From positions 1,550,001-1,614,000 of the forward strand of contig NZ_OY970459.1 in assembly GCF_963853665.1 (NCBI RefSeq): 64,000 nucleotides of DNA. The letters are read 5' to 3'. Position numbers and translations under genes: made by a program. The stretch is from Mycobacterium decipiens. GTDB lineage: Bacteria > Actinomycetota > Actinomycetes > Mycobacteriales > Mycobacteriaceae. The notes under the pieces are model-generated. The model searched no databases. It saw only the letters and a program-made list of their open reading frames with translations, and was not told the origin of the DNA. Positions 42,188-51,194 of the stretch are shown here, one piece after another. Every line of letters begins with the position of its first letter. The stretch's first letter is position 1.

Positions 42188-43258
42188 GTGAACTCTCAGG
42201 AGACTCCCAGCAGCCAACACGGACCGAGTGTTCCGCCTAACGAGCCAAGCGCAGATAATTCGCGTTGCACCGTGCCGCGGTGGACGCCGCGAGCGTCCGC
42301 CGCGACGGGTCAACCAGTCATCTTGAGCGACAAACGCGCCAACCAACCCGACCCAGACGACTACGAGCTCAGGAGCCCCACCACGATCGACCATCGCTCG
42401 ACGGATCGCGGCGTCATCCGCGGCCGGTTCGCCATTGCCTACCGCGGGGTGAGCACCCTACTAGCCTGCTGTGCAGTGGTTGCGGGTGGCGTGCTGGCGG
42501 TAGGCGCATCGCCGCAGGCGGCTGCCAATCCGATGCTTCCACCGCAGCCCGGCAATCCGCGGGGGCCGGCTACCGCGGTGTGGCCATTGCCGGCGTGCGG
42601 TTCGCCGCAAGATGATGACCCGCTGTGGAAGCTTGTCGAAGATGTCACACCGCAGCAGCCGGGCACCAATGTGAAGGTCGTTTTTCCCAGTAACGACCGA
42701 ACAATGGGATATGCCATACATAGGGAGAGCAGTGTCAACTTTCTGCTCATGCCTGCCATCCGCGAACTGGGAATCGAATGCCCGAACCTCTTGGATCCCG
42801 CCGCTCCCCAATACTTCCTCGATGCGTTTAACGAGTTGGGCTTGCTTGCGGGCTACGACTGGGCGTTGGGTATCAACTCCGTAAAAGGCCGCACGCAGAA
42901 CCAATTGCATATCCATCTGGCCACGTTGCAGGAGGCGGCCAGAAACGACATAGACGACGCGGTGACAAATGGGCAGGTCCCGACCGACCAGAGCAGCTGG
43001 GCCAGTGCCGTTATCAGCGTAATGTGCCGTGGCTTCCGCGCGTGGAATCCGGCTAGCTTCCCGGAAAGCTGGGGGAGCAACCTATTCGCCGCCCTGGATA
43101 ACGAGATCGTGACGCCGTCGAACGGTGATATGGGAAACGAGGTGCTGCTAGTCACCGCAAATCACGTCGGCTCCGGGTACATCGTCCTCAACAGTGACGA
43201 AGTCAGTCGACTCAACCCTTCGGGTGTCGACTACGTCGACTTGCTGCTGAACATCTAG
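42188..43258 (+). CDS. CDP-diacylglycerol pyrophosphatase (Cdh)-like exported protein
   Basis: This is a protein of about 356 residues. After a hydrophilic N-terminal region there is a signal-like hydrophobic segment (STLLACCAVVAGGVLAVGA) ending in AAANP, then an exported domain of about 230 residues. The segment GINSVKGRTQNQLHIHLATL matches the HIT-like active site of Cdh enzymes (KNARTQDQLHIH in Rv2289), with the LWKLVEDVTPQ and SVNFLLMPAIRELGIECP segments in the expected places. Cdh splits CDP-diacylglycerol to phosphatidate and CMP. The start is uncertain: GTG 42188 avoids overlap with purU, but the frame is open from 42062 and a TTG near 42323 is also possible. I know no counterpart at this locus in M. 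tuberculosis. Confidence 0.72.
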   Translation: MNSQETPSSQHGPSVPPNEPSADNSRCTVPRWTPRASAATGQPVILSDKRANQPDPDDYELRSPTTIDHRSTDRGVIRGRFAIAYRGVSTLLACCAVVAGGVLAVGASPQAAANPMLPPQPGNPRGPATAVWPLPACGSPQDDDPLWKLVEDVTPQQPGTNVKVVFPSNDRTMGYAIHRESSVNFLLMPAIRELGIECPNLLDPAAPQYFLDAFNELGLLAGYDWALGINSVKGRTQNQLHIHLATLQEAARNDIDDAVTNGQVPTDQSSWASAVISVMCRGFRAWNPASFPESWGSNLFAALDNEIVTPSNGDMGNEVLLVTANHVGSGYIVLNSDEVSRLNPSGVDYVDLLLNI

Positions 43259-43296
43259 GACCTAAGTCCGATAAGGCGATTGACGACGCGGTAGCG

Positions 43297-44529
43297 CTAG
43301 TGGCCGTGGTGATCGTCATGGTCATGAGAATCGTGCGGCGCATCCGGCGAGCCGCCCATCATGCGCAGCATCGGGATTCCGCCCGACGTGATGAATCGGA
43401 CCACCAGTGCCGCCGCGACCACCAGAAAGACAAGGTTGAGCCAAGTGGTGTAGTTCCACGAAATTTCCGCGGTCATGACCGTGGCGTTGCGCTGGCTAGG
43501 AATGAGTTTCGCTGCACCGAAAAGAACTTCGATGAGATACCCGGCGGCAACCATCGAGGCGTAGAAGGTGCCGAGCAGCGTCAGCATCATCTTGGTGCCG
43601 TAGTACTTCCGGTAGATGTTCAAGATCGGCAGAATCAGCAGGTCGGCGAAGATGAACGCGATGACACCGCCGAAGCTGATGCCGCCGTTCCACAACACCG
43701 CGGCAAGTGGCACATTTCCGATCGAGCAGACGAATGAAACGATGGCCACGATCGGTCCCACAATCGGCCCCCACACCGCCGACCAACCCGGATGATCGGC
43801 CAAAAAGAAGCTCTGCCAGAACGATTCGGGCACCCATGCCGCAATGGCACCGGCGATCAACAAGCCCAAAATCAGGTCGCGCAGAATCGCCAGCCATTCC
43901 ATTACGAACACATGCGAGACGGAGGTAAAGCCGGGCGGGGAAAAGAGTCGCCGCCAAAATGAGCCTTCCCCCTTGATGGACATGTCCATGGCGGCGTGGC
44001 CTTCCATTGAGCCTGCGATTCCCCGTTCGGCCTGTTCCCGGGCGGCGTCGATGAGCCGGGAACGTAGGAACAGCCGGAACAAGACGGCCAGCACGATGAT
44101 CATCACCGGCCCGCCGACGAACTCGGCGGCGGTGAACTGCCAGCCCATCAACAAGGCCAGAATGATGCCCAACTCCACCACCAGGTTGGTCGAACCGATC
44201 TCGAACGCCATCGCGGCGGTGAAGTTGGCGCCTTTGCGGAATAGTGACCGTGCCAAAGCCACCGCCGCATATGAACACGACGACGACGCCGCTCCCAGTC
44301 CGGTGGCGATAGCCAGGGTGCGCGGCCGGTCGTCGCCCATCAGTGTCACGATCGTGGAGCGGCGCACCACGGCCTGCACCACCGCCGACAACGCGAAGCC
44401 CAGGATCAGCGCCCACAGAATCTCCCACGTCATCGACCCGGTCAACGCCAACGCATGCCCGATCGCTCCTAGCACTGTGCCCGCCACTCGATCCTCCGCT
44501 TCGGTTGGATACTCCGGCGTATCACCCAT
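43297..44529 (-). CDS. Permease of the RicR copper regulon (Rv2963 type)
   Basis: This is a 410-residue polytopic membrane protein of the DUF318/ArsP-like permease family with about eight to ten membrane segments. Conserved polar motifs inside the membrane are GLGAASSSCSYAAVALARSL and VCSIGNVPLAAVLWNGG, both with cysteines that could handle a soft metal. The C terminus ends HDSHDHDDHHGH, a His/Asp-rich likely metal-binding tail. Rv2963 belongs to the RicR copper-responsive regulon of M. tuberculosis, and a CsoR/RicR-type operator lies 30-50 bases upstream. I chose ATG 44529 (MGDTPEY) rather than GTG 44583, because the latter would place the operator inside the gene. Confidence 0.88.
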   Translation of the reverse strand: MGDTPEYPTEAEDRVAGTVLGAIGHALALTGSMTWEILWALILGFALSAVVQAVVRRSTIVTLMGDDRPRTLAIATGLGAASSSCSYAAVALARSLFRKGANFTAAMAFEIGSTNLVVELGIILALLMGWQFTAAEFVGGPVMIIVLAVLFRLFLRSRLIDAAREQAERGIAGSMEGHAAMDMSIKGEGSFWRRLFSPPGFTSVSHVFVMEWLAILRDLILGLLIAGAIAAWVPESFWQSFFLADHPGWSAVWGPIVGPIVAIVSFVCSIGNVPLAAVLWNGGISFGGVIAFIFADLLILPILNIYRKYYGTKMMLTLLGTFYASMVAAGYLIEVLFGAAKLIPSQRNATVMTAEISWNYTTWLNLVFLVVAAALVVRFITSGGIPMLRMMGGSPDAPHDSHDHDDHHGH

Positions 44530-44558
44530 GGCTGTAGGTGGCGCCCGCCCAAAAAACC

Positions 44559-44580
44559 ATATACCACCTAGGGGTATGGC
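44559..44580 (-). promoter_or_regulatory. CsoR/RicR-type copper operator
   Basis: ATACC (44561-44565) and GGTAT (44573-44577) are inverted arms around ACCTAGG, giving ATACCACCTAGGGGTAT, very close to the copper-sensor CsoR boxes of the TACCC...GGGTA type. It sits directly upstream of the Rv2963-type permease, a known RicR target. I infer derepression by Cu(I). Confidence 0.7.
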
Positions 44581-44766
44581 CACAGGGTTTCCGAGTCGAG
44601 CAACGGCCGCGCCCTGGTGCCGGACACGAGGGGGAAGGACGCCGGGTGTCTCGCCGTGCGGTGGTCATCGCGGGACGGGACGACTAACCCTCGGCACTTT
44701 CAACCCATCCCGCACCCACTTTTCCCGCACCCACTTTCGCCGAGATTTCGCGAGCGCACGGGTCCT

Positions 44767-44793
44767 GCGTGTACGCTACGGCGTCGAGGTGGG
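44767..44793 (+). promoter_or_regulatory. Promoter-like element before the first rhamnosyltransferase
   Basis: GTGTACGCTACGGCGTCG, with a TACGCT -10-like hexamer at 44772-44777, is repeated almost exactly before the second glycosyltransferase (46196-46220). A further shared string, CAGCGACGTGAGAA, lies just upstream of both start codons. The duplication of the leader suggests that it carries promoter function. Confidence 0.45.
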
Positions 44794-44838
44794 GCGCAAC
44801 GATTGACGGTCGCCAGCGACGTGAGAAAGGACGCGGGC

Positions 44839-46104
44839 ATGAGCAGCGCACCGAACGCACCCGAGCCCCCCGCCCGCAGGCAGCGGATCCTATTTGTCGC
44901 GGAAGCAGTGACTTTGGCCCACGTCGTTCGGCCGTACGTCCTGGCGCGGTCGCTCGACCCGAGCCGTTACGAGGTCCACTTCGCCTGCGACCCGCGGTAC
45001 AACAAGCTCCTGGGCCCGCTGCCCTTCGCCTCCCACCCAATCCGCACCATCCCCAGCGAGCGGTTTCTTGGCAACTTGGGTCAGGGCCGGTTCTACACCG
45101 CACGGACGCTGCGGGAGTACGTCGAGGCGGACCGGAGGCTGTTGGCCGAGATCGCACCGGACCTGGTCGTCGGCGATCTTCGCATTTCGCTGTCCGCCAG
45201 CGCCCGACTGGCCGGCATCCCCTATGTCGCCATCGCGAACGCCTACTGGAGTCCGTACGCCCGCCGTCGCTTTCCGCTGCCGGATGTGATCTGGACCCGC
45301 TTGTTCGGCGTCAGACTGGTCAAACTCCTGTACCCCCTGGAACGCCGGTTGTTATTCGCCCTCCAGTGCCTGCCGCTCAACTGGGTCCGCCGCAGGCACG
45401 GGTTGCCGAGTCTGGGCTGGAACCTGTGCCGCATTTTCACCGACGGTGACCACACGCTCTATGCCGACGTGCCGGAGCTGCTGCCGACCTACAACCTGCC
45501 GGCCAGCCACCGGTATTTGGGCCCGGTCCTGTGGTCGCCCGCCGGTGAGCCGCCGCCGTGGTGGGACTCGCTGCCGACGGATCGGCCGATCGTGTACGCG
45601 ACGCTGGGCACGTCGGGCGGGACGAACCTGTTGCAGGTGGTGTTGAACGCGCTGGCTGACCTGCCGGTGACGGTGATCGCGGCCACCGCGGGCCGTAGCG
45701 ACTTGAACAACGTGCCGGCCAACGCGTTCGTGGCGGACTACCTGCCGGGCGAGGCGGCCGCGGCCCGCTCGGCCGTGGTGGTGTGCAACGGCGGCAGCCT
45801 GACGACGCAGCAGGCCTTGGTAGCCGGGGTGCCGGTGGTCGGGATCGCCAGTAATCTGGACCAACACCTAAACATGGAAGCCATCGAGCGGGCCGGCGCG
45901 GGCGTGCTGCTGCGCACCGAGCGGCTCAAGAGTCGGCGTGTGGCAGAAGCGGTAAACCAGGTGCTCAGTGGGGGCGAGTACGAACACGCCGCCCGGCGGC
46001 TCGCCGAGGCTTTCGGACGAGACTTTGCTGCATTCTCACAGCATGTGGAGAGTGCATTGCGCCTGGTCTCGGAGCACGTGCCCGCAACGTCGCTGGCCAG
46101 TTAG
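44839..46104 (+). CDS. PGL rhamnosyltransferase, first sugar (Rv2962c type)
   Basis: This 421-residue GT-B glycosyltransferase is of the GT1/UGT-like family. The acceptor-side N-terminal domain begins [33 protein letters not shown]. The donor-binding C-terminal half has [21 protein letters not shown] and [16 protein letters not shown]. Rv2962c adds the first rhamnose to the phenol of phenolphthiocerol, and the central segment ([27 protein letters not shown]) is Rv2962c-like rather than Rv2958c-like. I start at ATG 44839; the upstream in-frame extension to 44617 has no similarity. Its C-terminal half is nearly identical in DNA to the next gene. Confidence 0.9.
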   Translation: MSSAPNAPEPPARRQRILFVAEAVTLAHVVRPYVLARSLDPSRYEVHFACDPRYNKLLGPLPFASHPIRTIPSERFLGNLGQGRFYTARTLREYVEADRRLLAEIAPDLVVGDLRISLSASARLAGIPYVAIANAYWSPYARRRFPLPDVIWTRLFGVRLVKLLYPLERRLLFALQCLPLNWVRRRHGLPSLGWNLCRIFTDGDHTLYADVPELLPTYNLPASHRYLGPVLWSPAGEPPPWWDSLPTDRPIVYATLGTSGGTNLLQVVLNALADLPVTVIAATAGRSDLNNVPANAFVADYLPGEAAAARSAVVVCNGGSLTTQQALVAGVPVVGIASNLDQHLNMEAIERAGAGVLLRTERLKSRRVAEAVNQVLSGGEYEHAARRLAEAFGRDFAAFSQHVESALRLVSEHVPATSLAS

Positions 46105-46195
46105 CAGAAGGCACCGCAGATTGGCCCGCGCCAGGGTTGCCCGGCGATGGCCTACCGGACCCGCAGTGACCGATTATCCCGAGTCCGGCTGTCGT

Positions 46196-46220
46196 GTGTG
46201 TACGCTACGGCGTCGGGGTG
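46196..46220 (+). promoter_or_regulatory. Second copy of the glycosyltransferase leader element
   Basis: TGTGTACGCTACGGCGTCGGGGTGG repeats the leader at 44767-44793, with TACGCT at 46201-46206. It lies 41 bases before ATG 46247, so the two transferases could be transcribed independently. Confidence 0.45.
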
Positions 46221-46246
46221 GTTGGCAGCGACGTGAGAAGAGAGGC

Positions 46247-47515
46247 ATGAGCATCGCACCGAACCCACCGGGGCCTGCAGCCGGCAGGCGGCGGATCCTG
46301 TTTATCGCAGAAGCGGCGACCCTGGCGCATGTCGTTCGACCGTTTGTCCTGGCGCGGTCGCTCGACCCGAGCCGTTACGAGGTCCACTTCGCCTGCGACC
46401 CGCGGTTCAACAAGCTCCTGGGCCCGCTGCCGTTCCCCCACCACCCGATCCACACCATCCCCAGCGAGCGGGTTCTCGCAAAAATTGCTCAGGGCCGATT
46501 TTTCTACAACACGCGGACGTTGCGGGACTACGTCAAGGCGGACACGAAGGTGTTGGCCGAGATCGCGCCGGACCTAGTCGTCGGCGACAACCGTCTTTCG
46601 CTGTCCGCCAGCGCCCGACTGGCCGGCATCCCCTACATCGCCATCGCGAACGCCTACTGGAGTCCCTACGCCCGGCGCCGGTTTCCGCTGCCGGATGTGC
46701 CCTGGACCCACGTGCTCGGCGTCAGGCTGGTCAAGCTCCTGTACCGGCTATACCGTCCGTTGATCTTCGCCCTCTATTGCCTGCCGCTCAACTGGATCCG
46801 CCGCAGGAATGGGTTACCGGGTCTGGGCTGGAACCTGTGCCGCATTTTCACCGACGGTGACCACACGCTCTATGCCGACGTGCCGGAGCTGACGCCGACC
46901 TACAACCTGCCGGCCAGCCACCGGTATTTGGGCCCGGTCCTGTGGTCGCCCGCCGGCGAGCCGCCGCCGTGGTGGGACTCGCTGCCGACGGATCGGCCGA
47001 TCGTGTACGCGACGCTGGGCACGTCGGGCAGGACGAACCTGTTGCAGGTGGTGTTGAACGCGCTGGCTGACCTGCCGGTGACGGTGATCGCGGCCACCGC
47101 GGACCGCTGCGACTTGAACAACGTGCCGGCCAACGCGTTCGTGGCGGACTACCTGCCGGGCGAGGCGGCCGCGGCCCGCTCGGCCGTGGTGGTGTGCAAC
47201 GGCGGCAGCCTGACGACGCAGCAGGCCTTGGCGGCCGGGGTGCCGGTGGTCGGGCTCGCCAGCAACATGGATCAGCACCTGAACATGGAGGCCGTCGAGC
47301 GGGCCGGCGCGGGCGTGCTGCTGCGCACCGAGCGGCTCAGCAGTCGGCGTGTGGCAGAAGCGGTAAACCGGGTGCTCAGTGGGGGCGAGTACCGACACGC
47401 CACCTGGCGGCTCGCTGAGGCTTTCGGACGGGACTTCGCTGCATTCCCGCAGCACGTGGAGAGTGCGTTGCGTTTCGGGGCTGAGAACATATCCGCGACA
47501 TCGCCGATCGGCTAG
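46247..47515 (+). CDS. PGL rhamnosyltransferase, second sugar (Rv2958c type)
   Basis: This is a 422-residue GT-B transferase. The N-terminal half carries Rv2958c-specific stretches ([60 protein letters not shown]), so it should add the second rhamnose of the PGL-tb-like trisaccharide. The C-terminal half is instead almost identical to the preceding Rv2962c-type gene, down to the nucleotide over long runs, which points to gene conversion. In M. tuberculosis Rv2961, Rv2960c and Rv2959c lie between these two; here the gap is only 142 bases. ATG 46247 has GAGAAGAGAGG just upstream. Confidence 0.88.
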   Translation: MSIAPNPPGPAAGRRRILFIAEAATLAHVVRPFVLARSLDPSRYEVHFACDPRFNKLLGPLPFPHHPIHTIPSERVLAKIAQGRFFYNTRTLRDYVKADTKVLAEIAPDLVVGDNRLSLSASARLAGIPYIAIANAYWSPYARRRFPLPDVPWTHVLGVRLVKLLYRLYRPLIFALYCLPLNWIRRRNGLPGLGWNLCRIFTDGDHTLYADVPELTPTYNLPASHRYLGPVLWSPAGEPPPWWDSLPTDRPIVYATLGTSGRTNLLQVVLNALADLPVTVIAATADRCDLNNVPANAFVADYLPGEAAAARSAVVVCNGGSLTTQQALAAGVPVVGLASNMDQHLNMEAVERAGAGVLLRTERLSSRRVAEAVNRVLSGGEYRHATWRLAEAFGRDFAAFPQHVESALRFGAENISATSPIG

Positions 47516-47535
47516 GCCAACTAGCGATTGCCGAG

Positions 47536-48369
47536 TCAGGGAGCAACGCCGCGAAACTGTCTCAACGGTCTAGACACGTTCGGCCAACGGTCGATCATCT
47601 TGAGCCACAAGCGCACGACGATGGTGAAAATTCTTATGCCAACTCTCGTGGACTTCGGCAGGCGCTTCAGAAATTCTTTGTCGATGACGGTATTGCTGAG
47701 CCCGCCCAAGTCGTTGAAGTATGAAACGACCAGGGGCATGTAGCGGGTGACGAGCGCTGGGTTGGAAAAGCAGCGAATATTGAAGTCCCAGTCGGCCAGG
47801 ACCCGATAGCGGAGGTTGTACGGGCCGATGGTGCCGAAGAGTCCGCGGCGGTAGAAGATCGCCTGATGGCAGATGTTGCGCTTGAATAGCAGGCGGTCGA
47901 GGTCGAAGACGCCACCCCAGCGGAATTTGGTTGAGCGCATGATCACGTCGCCATATACCAGATCGCTGGGCTCGTGTTCGCCGATGAAGGCGGCCACCCG
48001 GGCCAGGGTGTCCGCCTCGTACAGGCTGTCGTCGGCGCCCAAAAAGAGCAACCACGTTCCGGTGGCCAGGCCCACGCCGCGGTTCATCGCGTCGTAGACG
48101 CCCTGGTCGGTGTCGCAATGGATGATCAACCGCCCAGCGAGGTTGGCGGCGAAACTGTTCGCGATGTCGAGGGTTTCGTCGGTCGAGCCGCCGTCGACCA
48201 GGACCAGCTCGAAGTCGCCGTAGCTCTGATGGGCGATGCTGTCGAGGCAAGCAGGCAATACCGCCGCCACGTTCAAGGTGGGGATGATGATCGAGAACAT
48301 TGGTGCGGCCATGGCGACTTTCTTTGTGCTAGCGGCGGTCAAGCCGGCGTATCGCTTCGTCTGCACCAT
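47536..48369 (-). CDS. PGL fucosyltransferase (Rv2957 type), GT2 family
   Basis: This is a 277-residue GT-A glycosyltransferase of family 2. The donor-binding N terminus is FSIIIPTLNVAAVLPACLDSI, with VDGGSTDETLDIA, DQGVYDAMNRGVGLATG and the metal-binding acidic motif LGADDS. Rv2957 adds the terminal fucose of PGL-tb. The protein is near-identical to Rv2957 for about 230 residues, but the last 40 (after LKRLPKSTRVGIR) differ from what I recall. It is cytoplasmic with no membrane segment. It shares strand and probably promoter with the methyltransferase gene upstream at 49180. Confidence 0.9.
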   Translation of the reverse strand: MVQTKRYAGLTAASTKKVAMAAPMFSIIIPTLNVAAVLPACLDSIAHQSYGDFELVLVDGGSTDETLDIANSFAANLAGRLIIHCDTDQGVYDAMNRGVGLATGTWLLFLGADDSLYEADTLARVAAFIGEHEPSDLVYGDVIMRSTKFRWGGVFDLDRLLFKRNICHQAIFYRRGLFGTIGPYNLRYRVLADWDFNIRCFSNPALVTRYMPLVVSYFNDLGGLSNTVIDKEFLKRLPKSTRVGIRIFTIVVRLWLKMIDRWPNVSRPLRQFRGVAP

Positions 48370-48448
48370 GTTCGACCCAAGCGATCAGCTTGGCCCTCTG
48401 GTGCTCCGGTGATTTGGTCTGGTGAAGGGCCTCGCGAAGCGATTCCAA

Positions 48449-49180
48449 TCAATCGTCCTCGCGGAAAAAGGTGCCGTCGGCCTGCAGCATTCGACCATTG
48501 TTTGCATCAATGAAACAAGGCAGCAATCCCGTCAACGTAAAGCCCAAGGAATACACGAGATCGAGGGCTTCCGGAATGAGCATGCCACCTTCGTATAACG
48601 GCAGGAAGGACAGTTCGAGTTGCATGCCGACGCAATGGTCATCGATGGTTGATTTGCTACCAGCGAGCACCTGTTTCTCAAACCCTTGCACGTCGATCTT
48701 GAGAAAAGCGACACCGTCCGGACCCAGAAATTCTGGAGCTACGGAATCAAGTCGATGTATCGACGCCTCTTGGGTATCAACATAGTTTGCCGGGGGAAAA
48801 GCGTTCTGATGACTTTTCAGCATGGGCAAGACGGAGCTGCTCTGACCGGCGTTTCCTGCGACATTGATCAAAACCGTTCCATCAGCATCACCTAACGCAT
48901 ACGGCCGACAATCCCATAGTGGATCCGTTGACGCTTTTCTTTCCAAAATCGAAAACGGTCCGGATAGCGGTTCGAACGAGACAATGCGGCCCTTATATCC
49001 CGCTCGGCGGAGGCCGGCGGCGTATTGCCCCGAGTTGGCGCCGACGTCGAAAACGACATCCACCCGACGTGATTTGAGTTGCTTCACAAACTGGTGCTTC
49101 AGGTCTCGCTCAGAATAGCGGCGCGAAACCTCGAAAGCAGCGCTACGCGCGATGAAACGAGCGAGTTTCAACGAATTCAC
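48449..49180 (-). CDS. Fucosyl 2-O-methyltransferase (Rv2956 type), FkbM family
   Basis: This 243-residue SAM-dependent methyltransferase has the same length as Rv2956 and appears about 95% identical to it. Motif I is VVFDVGANSGQYAAGLRRAGYKG, and the FkbM-type acidic motif is AFLKIDVQGFEKQVLAGS. In M. tuberculosis Rv2956 methylates position 2 of the terminal fucose of PGL-tb, and Rv2954c and Rv2955c methylate positions 3 and 4. Upstream it is divergent from the Rv2955c-type gene, with about 120 bases between the starts. Confidence 0.9.
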   Translation of the reverse strand: MNSLKLARFIARSAAFEVSRRYSERDLKHQFVKQLKSRRVDVVFDVGANSGQYAAGLRRAGYKGRIVSFEPLSGPFSILERKASTDPLWDCRPYALGDADGTVLINVAGNAGQSSSVLPMLKSHQNAFPPANYVDTQEASIHRLDSVAPEFLGPDGVAFLKIDVQGFEKQVLAGSKSTIDDHCVGMQLELSFLPLYEGGMLIPEALDLVYSLGFTLTGLLPCFIDANNGRMLQADGTFFREDD

Positions 49181-49301
49181 TGTGCAACACTAACACGCAA
49201 AATACTCCGCCCCGGGGATAGTTTGGGTCGCACAACATCGTAGTGGGTCTGCGGACCCGAGGTCGGGTTACAACCTCGGGTGCCACTGACGATCGGACCC
49301 G

Positions 49302-50270
49302 GTGGAGGTCCAAGAGGTGCGCTTCATGCAGGTGGTAGCGCGCAGCGGGCTCGGACCGGGGGAGGGTCAGCGGCGTTGGCGCCCTTTGGATCTGGGCACC
49401 ACGGGTTGGTTCGAGAACACCGGAACAGCTCGATGGCCGACCTGCCGGATGCGGGTGGTCCGGATGTTAGAGTGCGCCATGCCAAACCGCCTCGTTCGCA
49501 GCCTGCAACGCTGGCGGCCGTTTGGCTTGCCTCCCCAACGGTGGCGGCTGGCCCCCTGGCATTGGCGCGGCCACCAGGTCACCCTTGAGCCGGGGTCGGC
49601 CATCGCTTGGATCGTGCGGTTGACCGGCGGGTTCGAGGAGACCGAGATCGACATCGCGGCGGCGCTCTATTCCGCGCTCTACCCGGGCCGCTGCATCCTC
49701 GACGTCGGAGCCAACGTCGGTCTGCACAGCCTGGCCTGGGCGAGGCTAGCCCCAGTGGTAGCGCTGGAGCCGGCGCCGGGCACGTATTCGCGACTGGAGG
49801 CCAACGTGGCCGCCAACGGCCTGCAAGACCGCATCCGCACGCTGCGAACCGCCGCCGGGGACGCGGTTGGCGAGGTCGACTTCTTCGTGGCTGCGGACAG
49901 CGCCTTCAGTTCGCTGAACGACACCGGGCGAATTCGCATTCGCGAGCGGATACGGGTGCCGTGCACCACGCTGGACGCGCTCGCGGCGGAGCTGCCACTG
50001 ACGGTGGGTCTGCTGAAGATCGACGTTGAGGGGCTCGAGCGTGCGGTCATCGCGGGCGCGACGGAGCTCCTGCGCCGCGATCGTCCGGTCCTGCTAGTGG
50101 AGATCTACGGGGGCGCCGCCTCTAACCCGGACCCGGAACGGACCATTGCGGAGATCCGCGCGTGCGGGTACGAGCCGTTCGTCTACGCCGACGATGTGGG
50201 GCTGCAGCCCTACCAGCGGCACCGCGACGACCGGTACTGCTACTTCTTTATTCCGAGTAGGAATGGATAG
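49302..50270 (+). CDS. Fucosyl 4-O-methyltransferase (Rv2955c type), FkbM family
   Basis: This 322-residue FkbM-family methyltransferase has motif I ILDVGANVGLHSLAWARLAPVVALEP, then LLKIDVEGLERAVIAGATELL. Rv2955c (321 residues) acts on position 4 of the PGL fucose. I keep the start at GTG 49302 because it reproduces the expected length; ATG 49479 (MPNRLVRSLQRW) is the alternative if the Arg-rich first 59 residues are not translated. It is divergent from the Rv2956-type gene, and the Rv2954c-type gene follows after about 200 bases. Confidence 0.85.
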   Translation: MEVQEVRFMQVVARSGLGPGEGQRRWRPLDLGTTGWFENTGTARWPTCRMRVVRMLECAMPNRLVRSLQRWRPFGLPPQRWRLAPWHWRGHQVTLEPGSAIAWIVRLTGGFEETEIDIAAALYSALYPGRCILDVGANVGLHSLAWARLAPVVALEPAPGTYSRLEANVAANGLQDRIRTLRTAAGDAVGEVDFFVAADSAFSSLNDTGRIRIRERIRVPCTTLDALAAELPLTVGLLKIDVEGLERAVIAGATELLRRDRPVLLVEIYGGAASNPDPERTIAEIRACGYEPFVYADDVGLQPYQRHRDDRYCYFFIPSRNG

Positions 50271-50468
50271 CCGGCGCCGGGCTGGGGCTCCCTACTCCCA
50301 ACCGAGCGAGTGCTTGCCCCGAGTGTTTGCACTGCTGGGTGGCGGTGGCGTCCAGGGCGAAGCGGGCGTGGCCATCGAGGAGGTGGATTCGCTGGCGGCG
50401 CAGACGTTCAGCAGCTCGGTAGCCATCGGCCAGCGCTTCTCCCCGGCAAGGTGCGCTATCCTCGCCTG

Positions 50469-51194
50469 ATGCGACTCCCCGGCATGTTTCGCCCGACTGC
50501 GGAACGGCATTTTCACAGCATCTTTTACCTTCGGCACAACGCCCGCCGTCAGGAGCACCTGGCCACGCTAGGGCTCGATCTCGGCAATAAGAGCGTGCTG
50601 GAGGTTGGTGCCGGGATCGGCGATCACACGAAGTTCTTCCTCGACCGCGGGTGCAAGGTGCTCTGCACCGAGCCTCGGGGGGAGAATCTGGATGTCATCC
50701 GCCAACGCTTCGGGTCCAATCCCAATGTCACGGTCGACCACCTAGATCTCGACGGCGATCTCCCAGTGGAAGCGCACCGATACGACGTGGTGTACTGCTA
50801 TGGCGTGCTCTACCACCTCTCCCGTCCCGCCGAGGCGCTGGCGTGGATGTGTGACCGCGCAGCCGACCTTCTGCTGCTGGAGACGTGCGTGAGCTATTCC
50901 GGCGAAGACGAGCCCTTTCTGGTTAACGAGAGGGCTTCCTCGGCCAGTCAGGCGATAACCGGCACGGGGTGTCGGCCTTCGCGCGTGTGGGTGATGAACC
51001 GACTGAGGGAGAAGATGCCGCACGTATATGTGACCGCTACGCAGCCCCGGCACCGGCAGTTTCCACTGAATTGGACGGCGAAGGGACCGATGGCCTCCAC
51101 AGGTTTGGCTCGTGCGGTCTTTGTCGCCTCGCGGGCTCCGCTGAACCTGCCGACCCTGGTCGAGGAGCTTCCGATGGTGCAGCGCCGGTGCTGA
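50469..51194 (+). CDS. Fucosyl 3-O-methyltransferase (Rv2954c type)
   Basis: This 241-residue class I SAM methyltransferase has exactly the length of Rv2954c. Motif I is VLEVGAGIGDHTKFFLDRGCKVLCTEP, followed by the acceptor-side motif YDVVYCYGVLYHLSRPAEALAWM. The conserved C terminus is TGLARAVFVASRAPLNLPTLVEELPMVQRRC. ATG 50469 (MRLPGMFRPTAERHF) is chosen from homology; the open frame extends to 50310 without similarity. The predicted product methylates position 3 of the terminal fucose. Confidence 0.9.
   Translation: MRLPGMFRPTAERHFHSIFYLRHNARRQEHLATLGLDLGNKSVLEVGAGIGDHTKFFLDRGCKVLCTEPRGENLDVIRQRFGSNPNVTVDHLDLDGDLPVEAHRYDVVYCYGVLYHLSRPAEALAWMCDRAADLLLLETCVSYSGEDEPFLVNERASSASQAITGTGCRPSRVWVMNRLREKMPHVYVTATQPRHRQFPLNWTAKGPMASTGLARAVFVASRAPLNLPTLVEELPMVQRRC

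Noticed and set aside
46105..46246. Possible insertion sequence scar between the two rhamnosyltransferases
   Set aside because: M. tuberculosis has a transposase gene here, but I find no transposase fragment or terminal inverted repeats in these 142 bases. Only the duplicated leader is recognisable.
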